A stretch of DNA of 48,843 bases from CAZEAC01 sp964510065 (GCA_964510065.1 CAZEAC010000031.1:1-48843); one strand, 5' to 3'; positions 16,363 through 24,831 are shown, numbered from the stretch's first letter. Notes: generated from the sequence alone by a model not told the origin. Numbers and translations: made by a program.

Positions 16363-18618
16363 ATGGCTACCACCGTAGTTGATGTTTTAGTACCGCCACT
16401 TCCGGATCGTTACAGCTACGTGCTCCCCGAAAATCTTTCTGAAACAGAGATTGGATATTGTGTCGCGGTACCGCTAGGGCGAAGAAAATCGTCGGGGTAC
16501 ATCATCGGCAAACAACGTCTCGAGGATGGTGCGGGCGCGCGCGGCTATCAGCTAAAGTCAATTGAATCAATTCATGGACACTATCGTCATTTCGATCCAT
16601 CGCAGATTCCTTTTTTTGAGTGGGTCTCTAATTACTACGGCGAACCTCTTTCTCGAGTACTCGAAGTTGCTGTGCCTCCTTCAGTACCTTCAAAGTTTCG
16701 GCGCCGCGTGACACTCACCGAGCTCGAGACGGAAAGCTCTGTTAAAGGAAGCCTACAGCGACGCATCATTGAAAGCCTAAAGAAACACAATCAGACACAG
16801 TATTACGACGAACTCTCGCGGAAGTTTCCCGGCGCGAAAGCCGCTCTTGAGGCACTGCAACAGAAAAACATGGTGCGAATCAGTTCGGAGGAGCTTCTCG
16901 ATCATTATCTATCAAACGAGAAGTTGCCTGAATGGGCCAAAAACGACGTTGACCTCAATCAACAGCAGCAGGATGCATTTCGTGAAATCTGCACTGCAAT
17001 TTCGGAGAAACGCTCGAGCTCGTACCTGCTTCACGGCATCACCGGAAGCGGAAAAACTGAAGTGTATATAGAGGCTGCGAATTTCGCTCGTGCGCAGGGC
17101 AAGGGAGTGTTGGTCATCGTCCCGGAAATTGCGCTTACGCCACAACTTATCGATCGCTTCCGTGCTCGGCTGGGACACAACATCGCGGTGCTGCATAGCG
17201 CTCTCAATAAGCGCGCGCGATGGGATGCGTGGCGCGCGCTACTTGAGGGTCGAGCGAACTTGGCGATCGGCGCGCGCTCAGCGATTTTCGCTCCTGTTAC
17301 CAACCTCGGACTAATAATCGTGGACGAGGAGCACGATCAATCATACAAACAATCGGAGGGATTGCGTTACCACGCCCGAGATCTCGCGCTTATTCGTGGA
17401 CGCATGGACACCTGCCCGGTGGTGCTCGGATCAGCAACGCCTTCACTAGAAAGCTACGCAAACGCACTTCGCAAGCGTTACCATCTCTTGGCATTACCTT
17501 CAAGGCATGGAGGCGCAACGCTGTCTTCGATCGAAATGGTCGATCTCAATCGATTGAAGCCCTGGGAGATGGCATCGAAGAATGTCTCGCCTCGACTCTA
17601 CGAAGAGTTGAACGGCGCACTTGAGCGCGGCGAGCAATCCTTCATCCTCTATAATCGACGCGGCTTTGCAACCTTTCTTCAATGCCAAACATGCGAAGAG
17701 GTTTTACAGTGCCCGCATTGCAGCGTCACGCTCACTTACCACCGCGAAAAGCAGCTGCTGCTTTGTCACTACTGCGGTTTCAATATGTACCCGCCAACAT
17801 ATTGTGGAAAATGTGCTCAGAAAGATAAAAGCGCCGCGGCCGGAGAAGATAAGGAGAACGATGATGGAAAATATGTACAGCGCGGTGCCGGGACCGAGAG
17901 AATCTTCGAAGAGATAAAGCAGCTATTTCCGGAAGCGCTCGTTGAAAGGCTTGACCGCGATAGCGCATCAAACATGGATGAGTACCGAGCAATTCTCAAT
18001 CGGGTGCGCAATCGAGAGACGCAGATATTGGTCGGCACTCAAATGATCGCCAAGGGGCACGATCTCCCTGATGTCACCCTCGTCGGAGTTGCCGATTGTG
18101 ATGTCGGACTTCATATGCCTGACTTCCGAGCTTCCGAACGGGGCTTTCAGCTTCTCACTCAGGCTGCTGGCCGCGCTGGGCGCGCCGAAAAGCCGGGACG
18201 CGTAATATTGCAGACTCGCGTCCCGCAGCATCACTGCATCCTTACTACACTCGCCAAAGACTACCGCGCATTTGCCAGTCAGGAGCTCAAGGCGAGGAAA
18301 GTTTTGCTGTATCCGCCCTTTGCAAGGTTGCTTCGCATCGTGGCGAGCTCACCTGAACAACGCTACCCAGAAAGCGTGCTCGCGGCGTTCCGCGATCATG
18401 CGCAGAATTATATCACCAAAGAAAAACTCGATGTTACCGTGCTGGGCCCCTGTCCCTGTCCAATCTCAAGAGTAAAAAACGAATGGCGCGTCCACTTGGT
18501 TCTAAAGAGCGTAACTGTATCACCACTGCACAAAGTTTTAGGGCTGCTCCGCGGATTAAAAATTAAGACCACAAAAGTGCGCCTCGTGTTTGACGTCGAT
18601 CCATACGAGATGCTGTGA
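16363..18618 (+). CDS. priA: Primosomal protein N', replication restart helicase PriA
   Basis: The 751-residue protein has the PriA layout. It has an N-terminal 3'-end-binding domain (VVDVLVPPLPDRYSYVLPE at the start), a winged-helix part, and the helicase core with Walker A HGITGSGKTEVY (about 224) and DEEH-type Walker B IIVDEEHDQSYK (about 321). Eight zinc-binding cysteines follow (CQTC, CPHC, CHYC, CGKC, about 444-485). The C-lobe motif GTQMIAKGHDLPDVTLV is present. It unwinds stalled forks and loads the replisome. Between the last zinc cysteine and the C-lobe is a charged, Lys/Glu/Asp-rich insert of about 20 residues. It ends in TGA, 10 bp before the edge of palindromic repeat copy 2. Confidence 0.96.
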   Translation: MATTVVDVLVPPLPDRYSYVLPENLSETEIGYCVAVPLGRRKSSGYIIGKQRLEDGAGARGYQLKSIESIHGHYRHFDPSQIPFFEWVSNYYGEPLSRVLEVAVPPSVPSKFRRRVTLTELETESSVKGSLQRRIIESLKKHNQTQYYDELSRKFPGAKAALEALQQKNMVRISSEELLDHYLSNEKLPEWAKNDVDLNQQQQDAFREICTAISEKRSSSYLLHGITGSGKTEVYIEAANFARAQGKGVLVIVPEIALTPQLIDRFRARLGHNIAVLHSALNKRARWDAWRALLEGRANLAIGARSAIFAPVTNLGLIIVDEEHDQSYKQSEGLRYHARDLALIRGRMDTCPVVLGSATPSLESYANALRKRYHLLALPSRHGGATLSSIEMVDLNRLKPWEMASKNVSPRLYEELNGALERGEQSFILYNRRGFATFLQCQTCEEVLQCPHCSVTLTYHREKQLLLCHYCGFNMYPPTYCGKCAQKDKSAAAGEDKENDDGKYVQRGAGTERIFEEIKQLFPEALVERLDRDSASNMDEYRAILNRVRNRETQILVGTQMIAKGHDLPDVTLVGVADCDVGLHMPDFRASERGFQLLTQAAGRAGRAEKPGRVILQTRVPQHHCILTTLAKDYRAFASQELKARKVLLYPPFARLLRIVASSPEQRYPESVLAAFRDHAQNYITKEKLDVTVLGPCPCPISRVKNEWRVHLVLKSVTVSPLHKVLGLLRGLKIKTTKVRLVFDVDPYEML

Positions 18619-18628
18619 GATGTCCAGG

Positions 18629-18756
18629 TAGTGCTCTGCAAAAATAGTTTTCCGACTTTTCTCATCTCTGAGCCCTCCGTGCCTCTGTGGTTTTTCTAAA
18701 AACGTAAAATAACCACAGAGGCACAGAGAGAACCGAGTTTCGTTATCAGTATACTA
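18629..18756. repeat. CCACAGAG palindromic repeat, copy 2 (subfamily B)
   Basis: The inner inverted repeat is CTCCGTGCCTCTGTGGTT against AACCACAGAGGCACAGAG (one mismatch), around a TTTCTAAAAACGTAAAAT loop. Beyond the core, TAGTGCTCTG on the left and CAGTATACTA on the right are imperfect inverses. The left flank (TAGTGCTCTG to CCGACTTTTCTC) is closely matched by copy 5. The right edge CTA is the TAG stop codon of mpl on the minus strand. It lies between the convergent priA and mpl genes and could act as a two-way terminator. Confidence 0.8.
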
Positions 18757-20214
18757 CCCCCAAAGCTTCACCAACCGATCAATCAGCCCTCCGAAAGATC
18801 CGTTCGACATTACCACGACAATATCACCATTCCCGACATTTTTGGTTACATGTGCGACAATCTCATCGACATTCTCGAGTGCCACTGCGGGAACGCCACG
18901 CGCGTCGATTGCCGAGGCCAGATCTGAAACGTCAATTAAATTTTCCGCTGAATCGTTTGCTCGCGAAACTACTTTATTGAGCACCACCTGATTTGCAGGC
19001 GCAAACGCATCAATATACGCTTGTTGAAAAACCTTGCGCCTACTTGTGTTCGAGCGAGGCTCAAAAATCGCCCATATGGTCTTTTTGGAATAACGCGCGC
19101 GCACACCTTGCAACGTTTCACGCACCGCGGTGGGATGATGCGCAAAATCCTCGATCAACGTGACTCTCTGGTTTTCAAGGCGAATTTCTTGGCGCCGTTT
19201 AACACCACAAAATTCAGCGAGAGCTTTTGTGGATTCAACGAAGGCAATTCCAAGACCATGAAGCGCGAGCAACACTGCAAGAGCATTTCCTACATTATAT
19301 GCTCCGGGAAGCTTCAACGAGAACTCAAGTTCAGTACCATCGAGAAACCGCGCTCGAGCTCTTTGGACTCCGTCACAGTCCTCGATGACCTGCACACGAA
19401 CATCGGCGTCTTCGCGTACTGCGTATGAAATTACTTGAATATCAGAACGAGCACGCCATTTTTTAAGTAGCTCGCGCACAGTAGGATCATCTGCGCAGCC
19501 AATTACTCGCGCACCTTTCGGAAGAGCAGAAACCATTTTTTCAAATTCGCGGACAATTGCCGAGAGATCGGGATAAATATCTGCGTGGTCATATTCTATC
19601 GAGGTAACAATGAGCGTCCGCGGCTTATAGAATGAGAACTTCGGAACTTTGGCGAAAAACGCACTGTCATACTCGTCACCTTCGACAATGCTCTCAGCGC
19701 CATTGCCAAACCGAAGGCTCTGCTCGAGATCTCGGACGACGCCACCAACAAAATAGCCCGGATCGCGACCTAGCCGACTAAGAATAAAGGCGCCCATTGC
19801 CGAAGTGGAAGTCTTGCCATGAGTTCCACTCACTACAATCGAATGACGCTCGCCGATAATCAATTCGGCAAGCAGTTTGGGAAAAAGTGTGTAAGCAAGT
19901 CCACGTCTTTCCGTCTCTTGGACTTCTACATTCTCGTACGACACCGCATTCCCAACCACCACCAGAGAGACGTCCGCGGAAATATTCGAAGCAGCATAAC
20001 CTTCGTAAAGTGTAATTGACGAACGTCGAAGCAGACTACCCATCGGCTCATAGAATTCTTTGTCACTTCCAGAGACTTGATATCCCCTCTGAGAGAGCGC
20101 CAGCGCGAGCTGTGCCATAGCCACACCACATACACCAATTACATGCACTTTGCTGCCAATCGAAATGTCGCGCAACGTTGCAGCGCGTTGTACCGAAAAG
20201 TGATCTCGTGACAT
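18754..20214 (-). CDS. mpl: UDP-MurNAc:L-Ala-gamma-D-Glu-meso-DAP ligase Mpl
   Basis: From the ATG at 20214 the protein is 486 residues. It is a Mur ligase: VHVIGVCGVAMAQLALAL near the start, the ATP loop SGTHGKTSTSAMG (about 123-135), and DFAHHPTAVRETL (about 379). The runs VEGDEYDSAFFAKVPKF and SIEYDHADIYPDL are those of Mpl rather than MurC. Mpl attaches recycled murein tripeptide to UDP-MurNAc in the cytoplasm. It starts 8 bp after the coiled-coil gene, so it is co-transcribed with a secreted von Willebrand protein, an unusual partnership. Its TAG stop forms the edge of palindromic repeat copy 2. Confidence 0.9.
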   Translation of the reverse strand: MSRDHFSVQRAATLRDISIGSKVHVIGVCGVAMAQLALALSQRGYQVSGSDKEFYEPMGSLLRRSSITLYEGYAASNISADVSLVVVGNAVSYENVEVQETERRGLAYTLFPKLLAELIIGERHSIVVSGTHGKTSTSAMGAFILSRLGRDPGYFVGGVVRDLEQSLRFGNGAESIVEGDEYDSAFFAKVPKFSFYKPRTLIVTSIEYDHADIYPDLSAIVREFEKMVSALPKGARVIGCADDPTVRELLKKWRARSDIQVISYAVREDADVRVQVIEDCDGVQRARARFLDGTELEFSLKLPGAYNVGNALAVLLALHGLGIAFVESTKALAEFCGVKRRQEIRLENQRVTLIEDFAHHPTAVRETLQGVRARYSKKTIWAIFEPRSNTSRRKVFQQAYIDAFAPANQVVLNKVVSRANDSAENLIDVSDLASAIDARGVPAVALENVDEIVAHVTKNVGNGDIVVVMSNGSFGGLIDRLVKLWG

Positions 20215-20221
20215 GGCCGAA

Positions 20222-20899
20222 CTATGATCCTTCGCTCTTTTGCGCGCCCTCACTGGCGGCAAACTTTTCGTAAAGCTGCGCGTATTCAATGTCCAGCGCA
20301 TCATAGCGCTGCTTCAAGACGAAATATTGATCGTTGCCCTGTTCGATTTGCAGCACTATGGAGTCTACTTTCTCCTGAGTTTGAAGAATTTCGCCCTTAA
20401 GAGCCTGAATCTGCTCTTTCACCTCCGCGCTCACCTCCATTTCGGCAAGCGCACCTTCCATCTGTGTCATCGTCGTGGAGATCTTGGTCTTAAGGCTATC
20501 ATTTTTCGCCGCAAGATCGCGCTGCTTCTTTTGCAAAATATTTAGCTCCTCTTTGGTATCGATAGCGCTCGCTTCGAGCTCGCGTTCAATCTCCTCTAGC
20601 TCGCGAAGCCGTGACTCAACCGTCTCCAATTCGGCTTGAGTAATGGTACTTCGCCCTCTCTCGGTCTTAAGCGACTCGCGCAAGGCAATGAGCTGCCTTC
20701 CCTTCTCTCGAAGCGAACGCGCATCGACCATCGTGCTATAAAGCTGCTCAATCTCCGCGCGAATTCCTTTACGCAGGTCCAGCTCCTCTTTAAGCTTGCC
20801 GAAACCGCCACCTGCTTTAGATTTGCTCTGATGCAAAAAGAAGAAGAGAAGCCCGACGACGAGGGCTGATTGCAATAGTCCTGCGATTATCAATGTCAT
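20222..20899 (-). CDS. Membrane-anchored coiled-coil protein
   Basis: This 225-residue protein has one N-terminal membrane segment (IIAGLLQSALVVGLLFFFLH, about 3-22), a short Gly/Lys linker, and then an almost unbroken coiled coil (about 35-210) rich in Glu, Lys, Leu and Gln, for example ELETVESRLRELEEIERE. It has no recognised enzyme motif. Its ATG overlaps the stop of the von Willebrand gene upstream (ATGA) and mpl follows 8 bp after its own stop, so the three are translationally linked. It resembles tethering or scaffold proteins. Which side of the membrane the coil lies on is not settled; the hydrophobic start followed by basic residues (HQSKSK) favours the cytoplasm. Confidence 0.75.
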   Translation of the reverse strand: MTLIIAGLLQSALVVGLLFFFLHQSKSKAGGGFGKLKEELDLRKGIRAEIEQLYSTMVDARSLREKGRQLIALRESLKTERGRSTITQAELETVESRLRELEEIERELEASAIDTKEELNILQKKQRDLAAKNDSLKTKISTTMTQMEGALAEMEVSAEVKEQIQALKGEILQTQEKVDSIVLQIEQGNDQYFVLKQRYDALDIEYAQLYEKFAASEGAQKSEGS

Positions 20900-23049
20900 T
20901 GTGACGCCTCCTCCGGCGATTCTGCCTTATCGCCATCCGCAGCAGGCGCTTCGGGCGCAGCTTCAGGGGCAGCGGCTGCTTCCGGCGCTGGCGCGGCAGC
21001 AGCGGGTGCAGCAGCAGAGCCGGCGCCGCTTCCCGGGACAATACTCGGTTTCGGCAAATTCGGCTCCTCAATCGAAGTATAGAACGAATCATTGAGATCT
21101 ACTTCAGCCAACACCGAGCGCGCTTTAAGTTCTTCCACTAACCCGACATACGCCGTCGGCGCCTCGAATACGGGAACATTTGTTGCCATATTGGCGAGTG
21201 CTTTTTTGAGCGTGAGGATGAAGAATGTGCCGAACCCGACATTAGTAAGGGTAATTACCAGCAAGCTCAGCCAGGGGAATTTCTCCGGCTCCGGAGGTTT
21301 TTCACCCTCAATCACAATCGCGTGGACATCGTCATCTCCGCCAGCTTCATGATGCGTCCGATCGTAGCTAAGCTTTTTAGTTTTGAACTTTACGGTTTTT
21401 CTCGTCTTTGAAACACCACTAATACTTCCCTCAAGTTCATAGCCGCCATCATGGGGAAGCGCGCTTGTCGTTACCTCGTACTTCACCGGCTTCCCTTCAG
21501 CTCGGGTAAGCGGGAGGTAATAACGCAGCCGCTTATCGGAGATCGCCAGAAGCTTTACTTCTATTCCTTTGAGCTGGCTCGCTTCCTCACTGAGTTCCAA
21601 TACAAAATAATCGCCTGTACTAGGCGCCTTTGACTTGGCAGCTTCTTCGCCATGTCCTTTCTCGGCGCCATCGTGCCCGGATGCACCGTGCTTATCATCC
21701 GCCGGAGCAGCTTCTTCGGATTCGCGATTTGCGACAAAAAGCTTAATGAGCGGCGGTTTTACACGAAATGGTAACTGTTGAGTGCGCTGAAAGGTCGGCG
21801 TCTGCGCGATGACTCGGAGTTTGTATTCGCCGGCCTCCTCGATAGTTACAAAAGAAGAAAACACGCCATCTTTGGCGATTCGATCACCATGTGTGCCATC
21901 ATCGTGGAGGAACTCCCGGATAATCGGTTCCGAGACCTGATCAGTCGGTGTTATCTGAAATGCTACTCGTGACACACCGCTTACTTCCGGGAGCGAGACC
22001 GGTTTATCAGATTCGTAGAGCTGCGCTTCGAGGAGCAGCTCTTCTTCGGCAGTCACCGTCGAAGGCCATTCCGTAAGAAGCTTAATATTGGTCAGAATCG
22101 TGGCAAAGCCTTCTTCAGGTTGCAAACCAGAGATTTTCCAATTTCCAACCTCCGGGCGAAGCACTGTAATTACGTCAAATTTGTCACTCTTAAACCAACG
22201 CACATTTTCTGCCTTCGTCGTTGGAGTAATCGCGAGCCCCGAGGGGCTCATCACTTCGAGCTCACGTTCACCATTTCGGCTGATATAAAATGTAGCTTCC
22301 TGAACATTCTCATCAACCTGAAAACCTTTGCTCGTAAGTGGTACCATCTGTGGTTTCTTTACCGCGAGGAACAGGTCAGCGTAAGATTTGTGCACAGTTT
22401 GCACACTGTCGGTGTACCAATTTATTCCATCAGTACCGAGCGCAATGCTTGCCAAAAGATCTTTATCGGCCTGTTCACTAAAGGCGAGTGTGTAAATTTT
22501 GATGCCCTTTGATTTTAATTCTGGAAGCAACACATTCAGCAGCTCGATACTTAACGCCTGCTGCGATCCAACTTGCGGATCGGGATCCATCTTCCCATCT
22601 GAGAGCAGTACAATAATGGGCTGCGCGTCGTCGCGTGGATTTTCAGCAAGCACGGTCTTTGCAGTACGGATCGCCGATAATAAATCGGTGTAGCTCCCGC
22701 TACTATCTATGCGGGTAATCGAACTTTCGATTTCATCGGCAAACTGAGGATTGTAGGGAACTAAAGGTCGCAAGACTGTGGCTTTGTCGGCGAACGAAAC
22801 TATCGCCAGACGATCTTCAGGTTTTAGAAATTGGGTAAATAGGCGTGCACCCTGATCGCGGAGCCGTTGGGGATCAGTGAGGAGCATACTACCCGATGAA
22901 TCAAGCAGCAGAACTGCATCTAGTTTTTCGCTCGCTTTCGATCCCTTTGACTCGTCGGCACAAAGCAGCCGACCCGGAACAGGTACGGACAATAGGCACA
23001 CAAATAGGACCACAAAAGCACGATGTAGTGGCTTACAGATAAGGGACAT
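20896..23049 (-). CDS. Secreted, membrane-anchored von Willebrand factor A protein
   Basis: The protein is 717 residues from the ATG at 23049; the TTG three codons earlier is less likely. A signal peptide (AFVVLFVCLLSVPVPG) precedes a von Willebrand A domain (about 45-230) with a complete MIDAS start LLLDSSGSM and the later runs IVLLSDGKMDPDP. Beta-sandwich regions follow (about 250-430), one of which resembles the extracellular domains found after such VWA domains. Then come a His/Gly/Lys-rich stretch, a membrane segment (WLSLLVITLTNVGFGTFFIL, about 612-631) and a Pro/Ala/Glu-rich C-terminal tail. It heads an operon with a coiled-coil protein and mpl. A metal-dependent adhesion or sensing role outside the inner membrane is inferred. 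Confidence 0.82.
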   Translation of the reverse strand: MSLICKPLHRAFVVLFVCLLSVPVPGRLLCADESKGSKASEKLDAVLLLDSSGSMLLTDPQRLRDQGARLFTQFLKPEDRLAIVSFADKATVLRPLVPYNPQFADEIESSITRIDSSGSYTDLLSAIRTAKTVLAENPRDDAQPIIVLLSDGKMDPDPQVGSQQALSIELLNVLLPELKSKGIKIYTLAFSEQADKDLLASIALGTDGINWYTDSVQTVHKSYADLFLAVKKPQMVPLTSKGFQVDENVQEATFYISRNGERELEVMSPSGLAITPTTKAENVRWFKSDKFDVITVLRPEVGNWKISGLQPEEGFATILTNIKLLTEWPSTVTAEEELLLEAQLYESDKPVSLPEVSGVSRVAFQITPTDQVSEPIIREFLHDDGTHGDRIAKDGVFSSFVTIEEAGEYKLRVIAQTPTFQRTQQLPFRVKPPLIKLFVANRESEEAAPADDKHGASGHDGAEKGHGEEAAKSKAPSTGDYFVLELSEEASQLKGIEVKLLAISDKRLRYYLPLTRAEGKPVKYEVTTSALPHDGGYELEGSISGVSKTRKTVKFKTKKLSYDRTHHEAGGDDDVHAIVIEGEKPPEPEKFPWLSLLVITLTNVGFGTFFILTLKKALANMATNVPVFEAPTAYVGLVEELKARSVLAEVDLNDSFYTSIEEPNLPKPSIVPGSGAGSAAAPAAAAPAPEAAAAPEAAPEAPAADGDKAESPEEASQ

Positions 23050-23057
23050 ATCACTCA

Positions 23058-23086
23058 ATTTTCAAAGTAATGCTGATAGCCGTCAA
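23058..23086 (-). promoter_or_regulatory. Candidate promoter of the VWA-coiled-coil-mpl operon
   Basis: On the minus strand TTGACG (23081-23086), a 17-nt spacer and GAAAAT (23058-23063) form a possible sigma70 promoter whose start site would fall almost on the ATG at 23049, giving a leaderless message. An alternative pair lies just upstream (TTGATT, 17 nt, TATTGA). Either lies between the gene and palindromic repeat copy 3. Confidence 0.3.
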
Positions 23087-23121
23087 TAGTGCCTTTTTAT
23101 TGAATAATCAAAGGATTAGAG

Positions 23122-23286
23122 TAGTTACCATTAGGAGGGGTAACTGCTCATTAACCCCGGGCATTCTTTTCCCCCACTCTGTGGCCTCTGTGTCTCTGTG
23201 GTTCAAAGACTTTAAAAACCACAGAGACCCAGAGGCCACAGAGTGGGGGAAAATCTACCCACACTTAATGAGTAGGTATTAGGAGG
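23122..23286. repeat. CCACAGAG palindromic repeat, copy 3 (subfamily A)
   Basis: The core arms are 23171-23203 and 23217-23249, 33 bp with one mismatch, and extend by four more T/A pairs. The left flank (TAACTGCTCATTAACCCCGGG, 23141-23161 in two parts) is shared with copy 1, and the right flank CACACTTAATGAGTA is the inverse of the left one. The 9-mer ATTAGGAGG occurs at both borders (23130-23138 and 23278-23286), as a target-site duplication would. The right-hand one is the ribosome binding site of the cyclophilin gene. The element sits between divergent genes. Confidence 0.82.
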
Positions 23287-23290
23287 ACCT

Positions 23291-23866
23291 ATGTTTTATT
23301 TTCGCTTTACTCTATTATATGTAGTCTGGCTTTCCACCCCGCTGATTGCTCCACAGCATCTTTCTGCTCAGGCTGAACCACCTTTTGAGTTACCCCCAAG
23401 CCAGGAGATGGCCAAGCTGCAAACAGCAATAATCTTTACTGAAAAGGGCGAGATGCGGTTCCAGCTGTTTCCAGACGAAGCCCCCTGGCATATCGCCAAT
23501 CTAAAGTATCTCGCGGACAAGGGCTATTTTAAAAACAAGATATTCCACATCTTCTACCCCGATTACATTATTCAGGGCGGAGCTGAGTCACTTAAGAATC
23601 CAAATTCGGGGCCGACGTGGAGCCTGCCTTCAGAATTTACTGAACGCCACCACAAAGAGGGCACGCTCGGTATGGCCCGGGTACCCAATAGTGCCAATCC
23701 TGAACGTCGTTCACATGCTGGGCAGTTTCACATCATCCTGAACAACGCTCCGCAACTTGATCGGAACTACACGATTATGGGCGAGATGACCTATGGCTTT
23801 GACGTCCTCGAAAAGCTTGGGAAGGGCGATAAAATTAAAGATCTGCGGGTGTATGTGAGACCGTAG
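23291..23866 (+). CDS. Exported cyclophilin-like protein with altered active site
   Basis: The 191-residue protein has a signal peptide (LLYVVWLSTPLIAPQHLSAQA) followed by a single cyclophilin fold: GEMRFQLFPDEAPWHIANLK (about 55-74), the run YIIQGGAES (about 95), and FHIILNNAPQLDRN (about 150). Several residues essential in human CypA are changed. The catalytic Arg of FHRI is Ile (FHIF), the second Phe of QFFI is His (QFHI), and the Trp of WLD is Gln (QLD). Prolyl isomerase activity is therefore doubtful and it may be a binding protein. AGGAGG lies 4 nt before the ATG, at the edge of repeat copy 3. The stop TAG lies in the left arm of repeat copy 4. The gene is thus framed by repeats. Confidence 0.82.
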   Translation: MFYFRFTLLYVVWLSTPLIAPQHLSAQAEPPFELPPSQEMAKLQTAIIFTEKGEMRFQLFPDEAPWHIANLKYLADKGYFKNKIFHIFYPDYIIQGGAESLKNPNSGPTWSLPSEFTERHHKEGTLGMARVPNSANPERRSHAGQFHIILNNAPQLDRNYTIMGEMTYGFDVLEKLGKGDKIKDLRVYVRP

Positions 23867-23959
23867 CTCTTCCCGCACTCTGTGCCCTGCGTGTCTCTGT
23901 GGTTTTAATACTTTGAAAACCACAGAGACACGCAGGGCACAGAGTGCGGGAAAAGCTAC
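23863..23959. repeat. CCACAGAG palindromic repeat, copy 4 (subfamily A, near perfect)
   Basis: Two 44-nt arms (23863-23906 and 23916-23959) pair with a single mismatch around the 9-nt loop AATACTTTG; the inner 35 bp are perfect. The cyclophilin stop TAG (23864-23866) lies in the left arm and the minus-strand protease stop TAG (23956-23958) lies at the mirror position in the right arm. No T-tract follows either arm, but so long a hairpin between convergent genes could terminate or protect both transcripts. Confidence 0.92.
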
Positions 23960-24807
23960 CGCAAATCTACCTCTCCCGAACTCTGCTCTTTGCTGCCCGC
24001 GCGATTTTTCTCGATAAATCCCTTTACTTTATTGATGGGAATCGCGAATCCGATTCCCATATAACCGCCGCTTCGCGAAAAGATAGCGCTATTTATTCCC
24101 ACTACGACTCCATCAAGATTGATCAGCGGTCCGCCGCTATTTCCGGGGTTTATCGCTGCATCGGTTTGGATGAAATCGCCCGACTTTGCTGTTCCACCAA
24201 GCGATCGCCCTTTGGCGCTTACAATTCCGGCAGTAATTGTATTTTCCAAACCGAACGGACTGCCTGCCGCAACAACCCACTCTCCAATTTCAAGCTTATC
24301 AGAGTCCCCAAGATGAGCCGGAACAATACGTTTGGTCGATATCTTAAGTAACGCTAAATCATTCGGCGGATCGCCAGAGACCAATTTTGCCTCGCTCATT
24401 GTTCCATCTGAGAGCCGTACCCGCACCTCTGAAACATCACCAACTACATGATAGTTCGTAACAATATGCCCCTCAAAATCCACTATCACTCCCGTCCCAA
24501 GCCCCCCGGCCTTAAAGGGATCTTCCGGTGGGATGAGCGGCGTCATTACCTCCGGTGTCGGAGTAGTCTTTGGTGCCTGGTCTTCCTTCACCGTAACCGA
24601 AATACTCACCACCGAAGGCATAATAAGCTGGGATGCCTTTACAAAGGCCTGCGAGAGCTTCCGTGCCGTCTCCCGCGGGCTGCTATCGCCGACACCTGCC
24701 TGAGCTATTGCCTCAACGCAAAAGCTCATTATTCCGATAAGAAGGGTAAGATGAAAAATCGGTGAAAACTTCAGTGCGGAGTTACCACGGTTCAAAAAAT
24801 TCGCCAT
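23956..24807 (-). CDS. Exported trypsin-like serine protease (HtrA/DegP type, no PDZ)
   Basis: This 283-residue protein has a signal peptide (FHLTLLIGIMSFCVEAIAQA, about 17-36) and one S1C protease domain. The catalytic triad is visible: His in VTNYHVVGD (about 117), Asp in NDLALLKI (about 148) and Ser in NPGNSGGPLI (about 226). The family usually adds one or two PDZ domains (about 350-450 residues in total). Here the protein ends soon after the protease core (GYMGIGFAIPINKVKGFI), so it is a short PDZ-less form. It is likely periplasmic quality control. The start lies only 24 bp from the divergent membrane-protein gene. The stop TAG lies inside palindromic repeat copy 4. Confidence 0.88.
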   Translation of the reverse strand: MANFLNRGNSALKFSPIFHLTLLIGIMSFCVEAIAQAGVGDSSPRETARKLSQAFVKASQLIMPSVVSISVTVKEDQAPKTTPTPEVMTPLIPPEDPFKAGGLGTGVIVDFEGHIVTNYHVVGDVSEVRVRLSDGTMSEAKLVSGDPPNDLALLKISTKRIVPAHLGDSDKLEIGEWVVAAGSPFGLENTITAGIVSAKGRSLGGTAKSGDFIQTDAAINPGNSGGPLINLDGVVVGINSAIFSRSGGYMGIGFAIPINKVKGFIEKNRAGSKEQSSGEVDLR

Positions 24808-24831
24808 AATAATAGATATAGAACGAATCCC

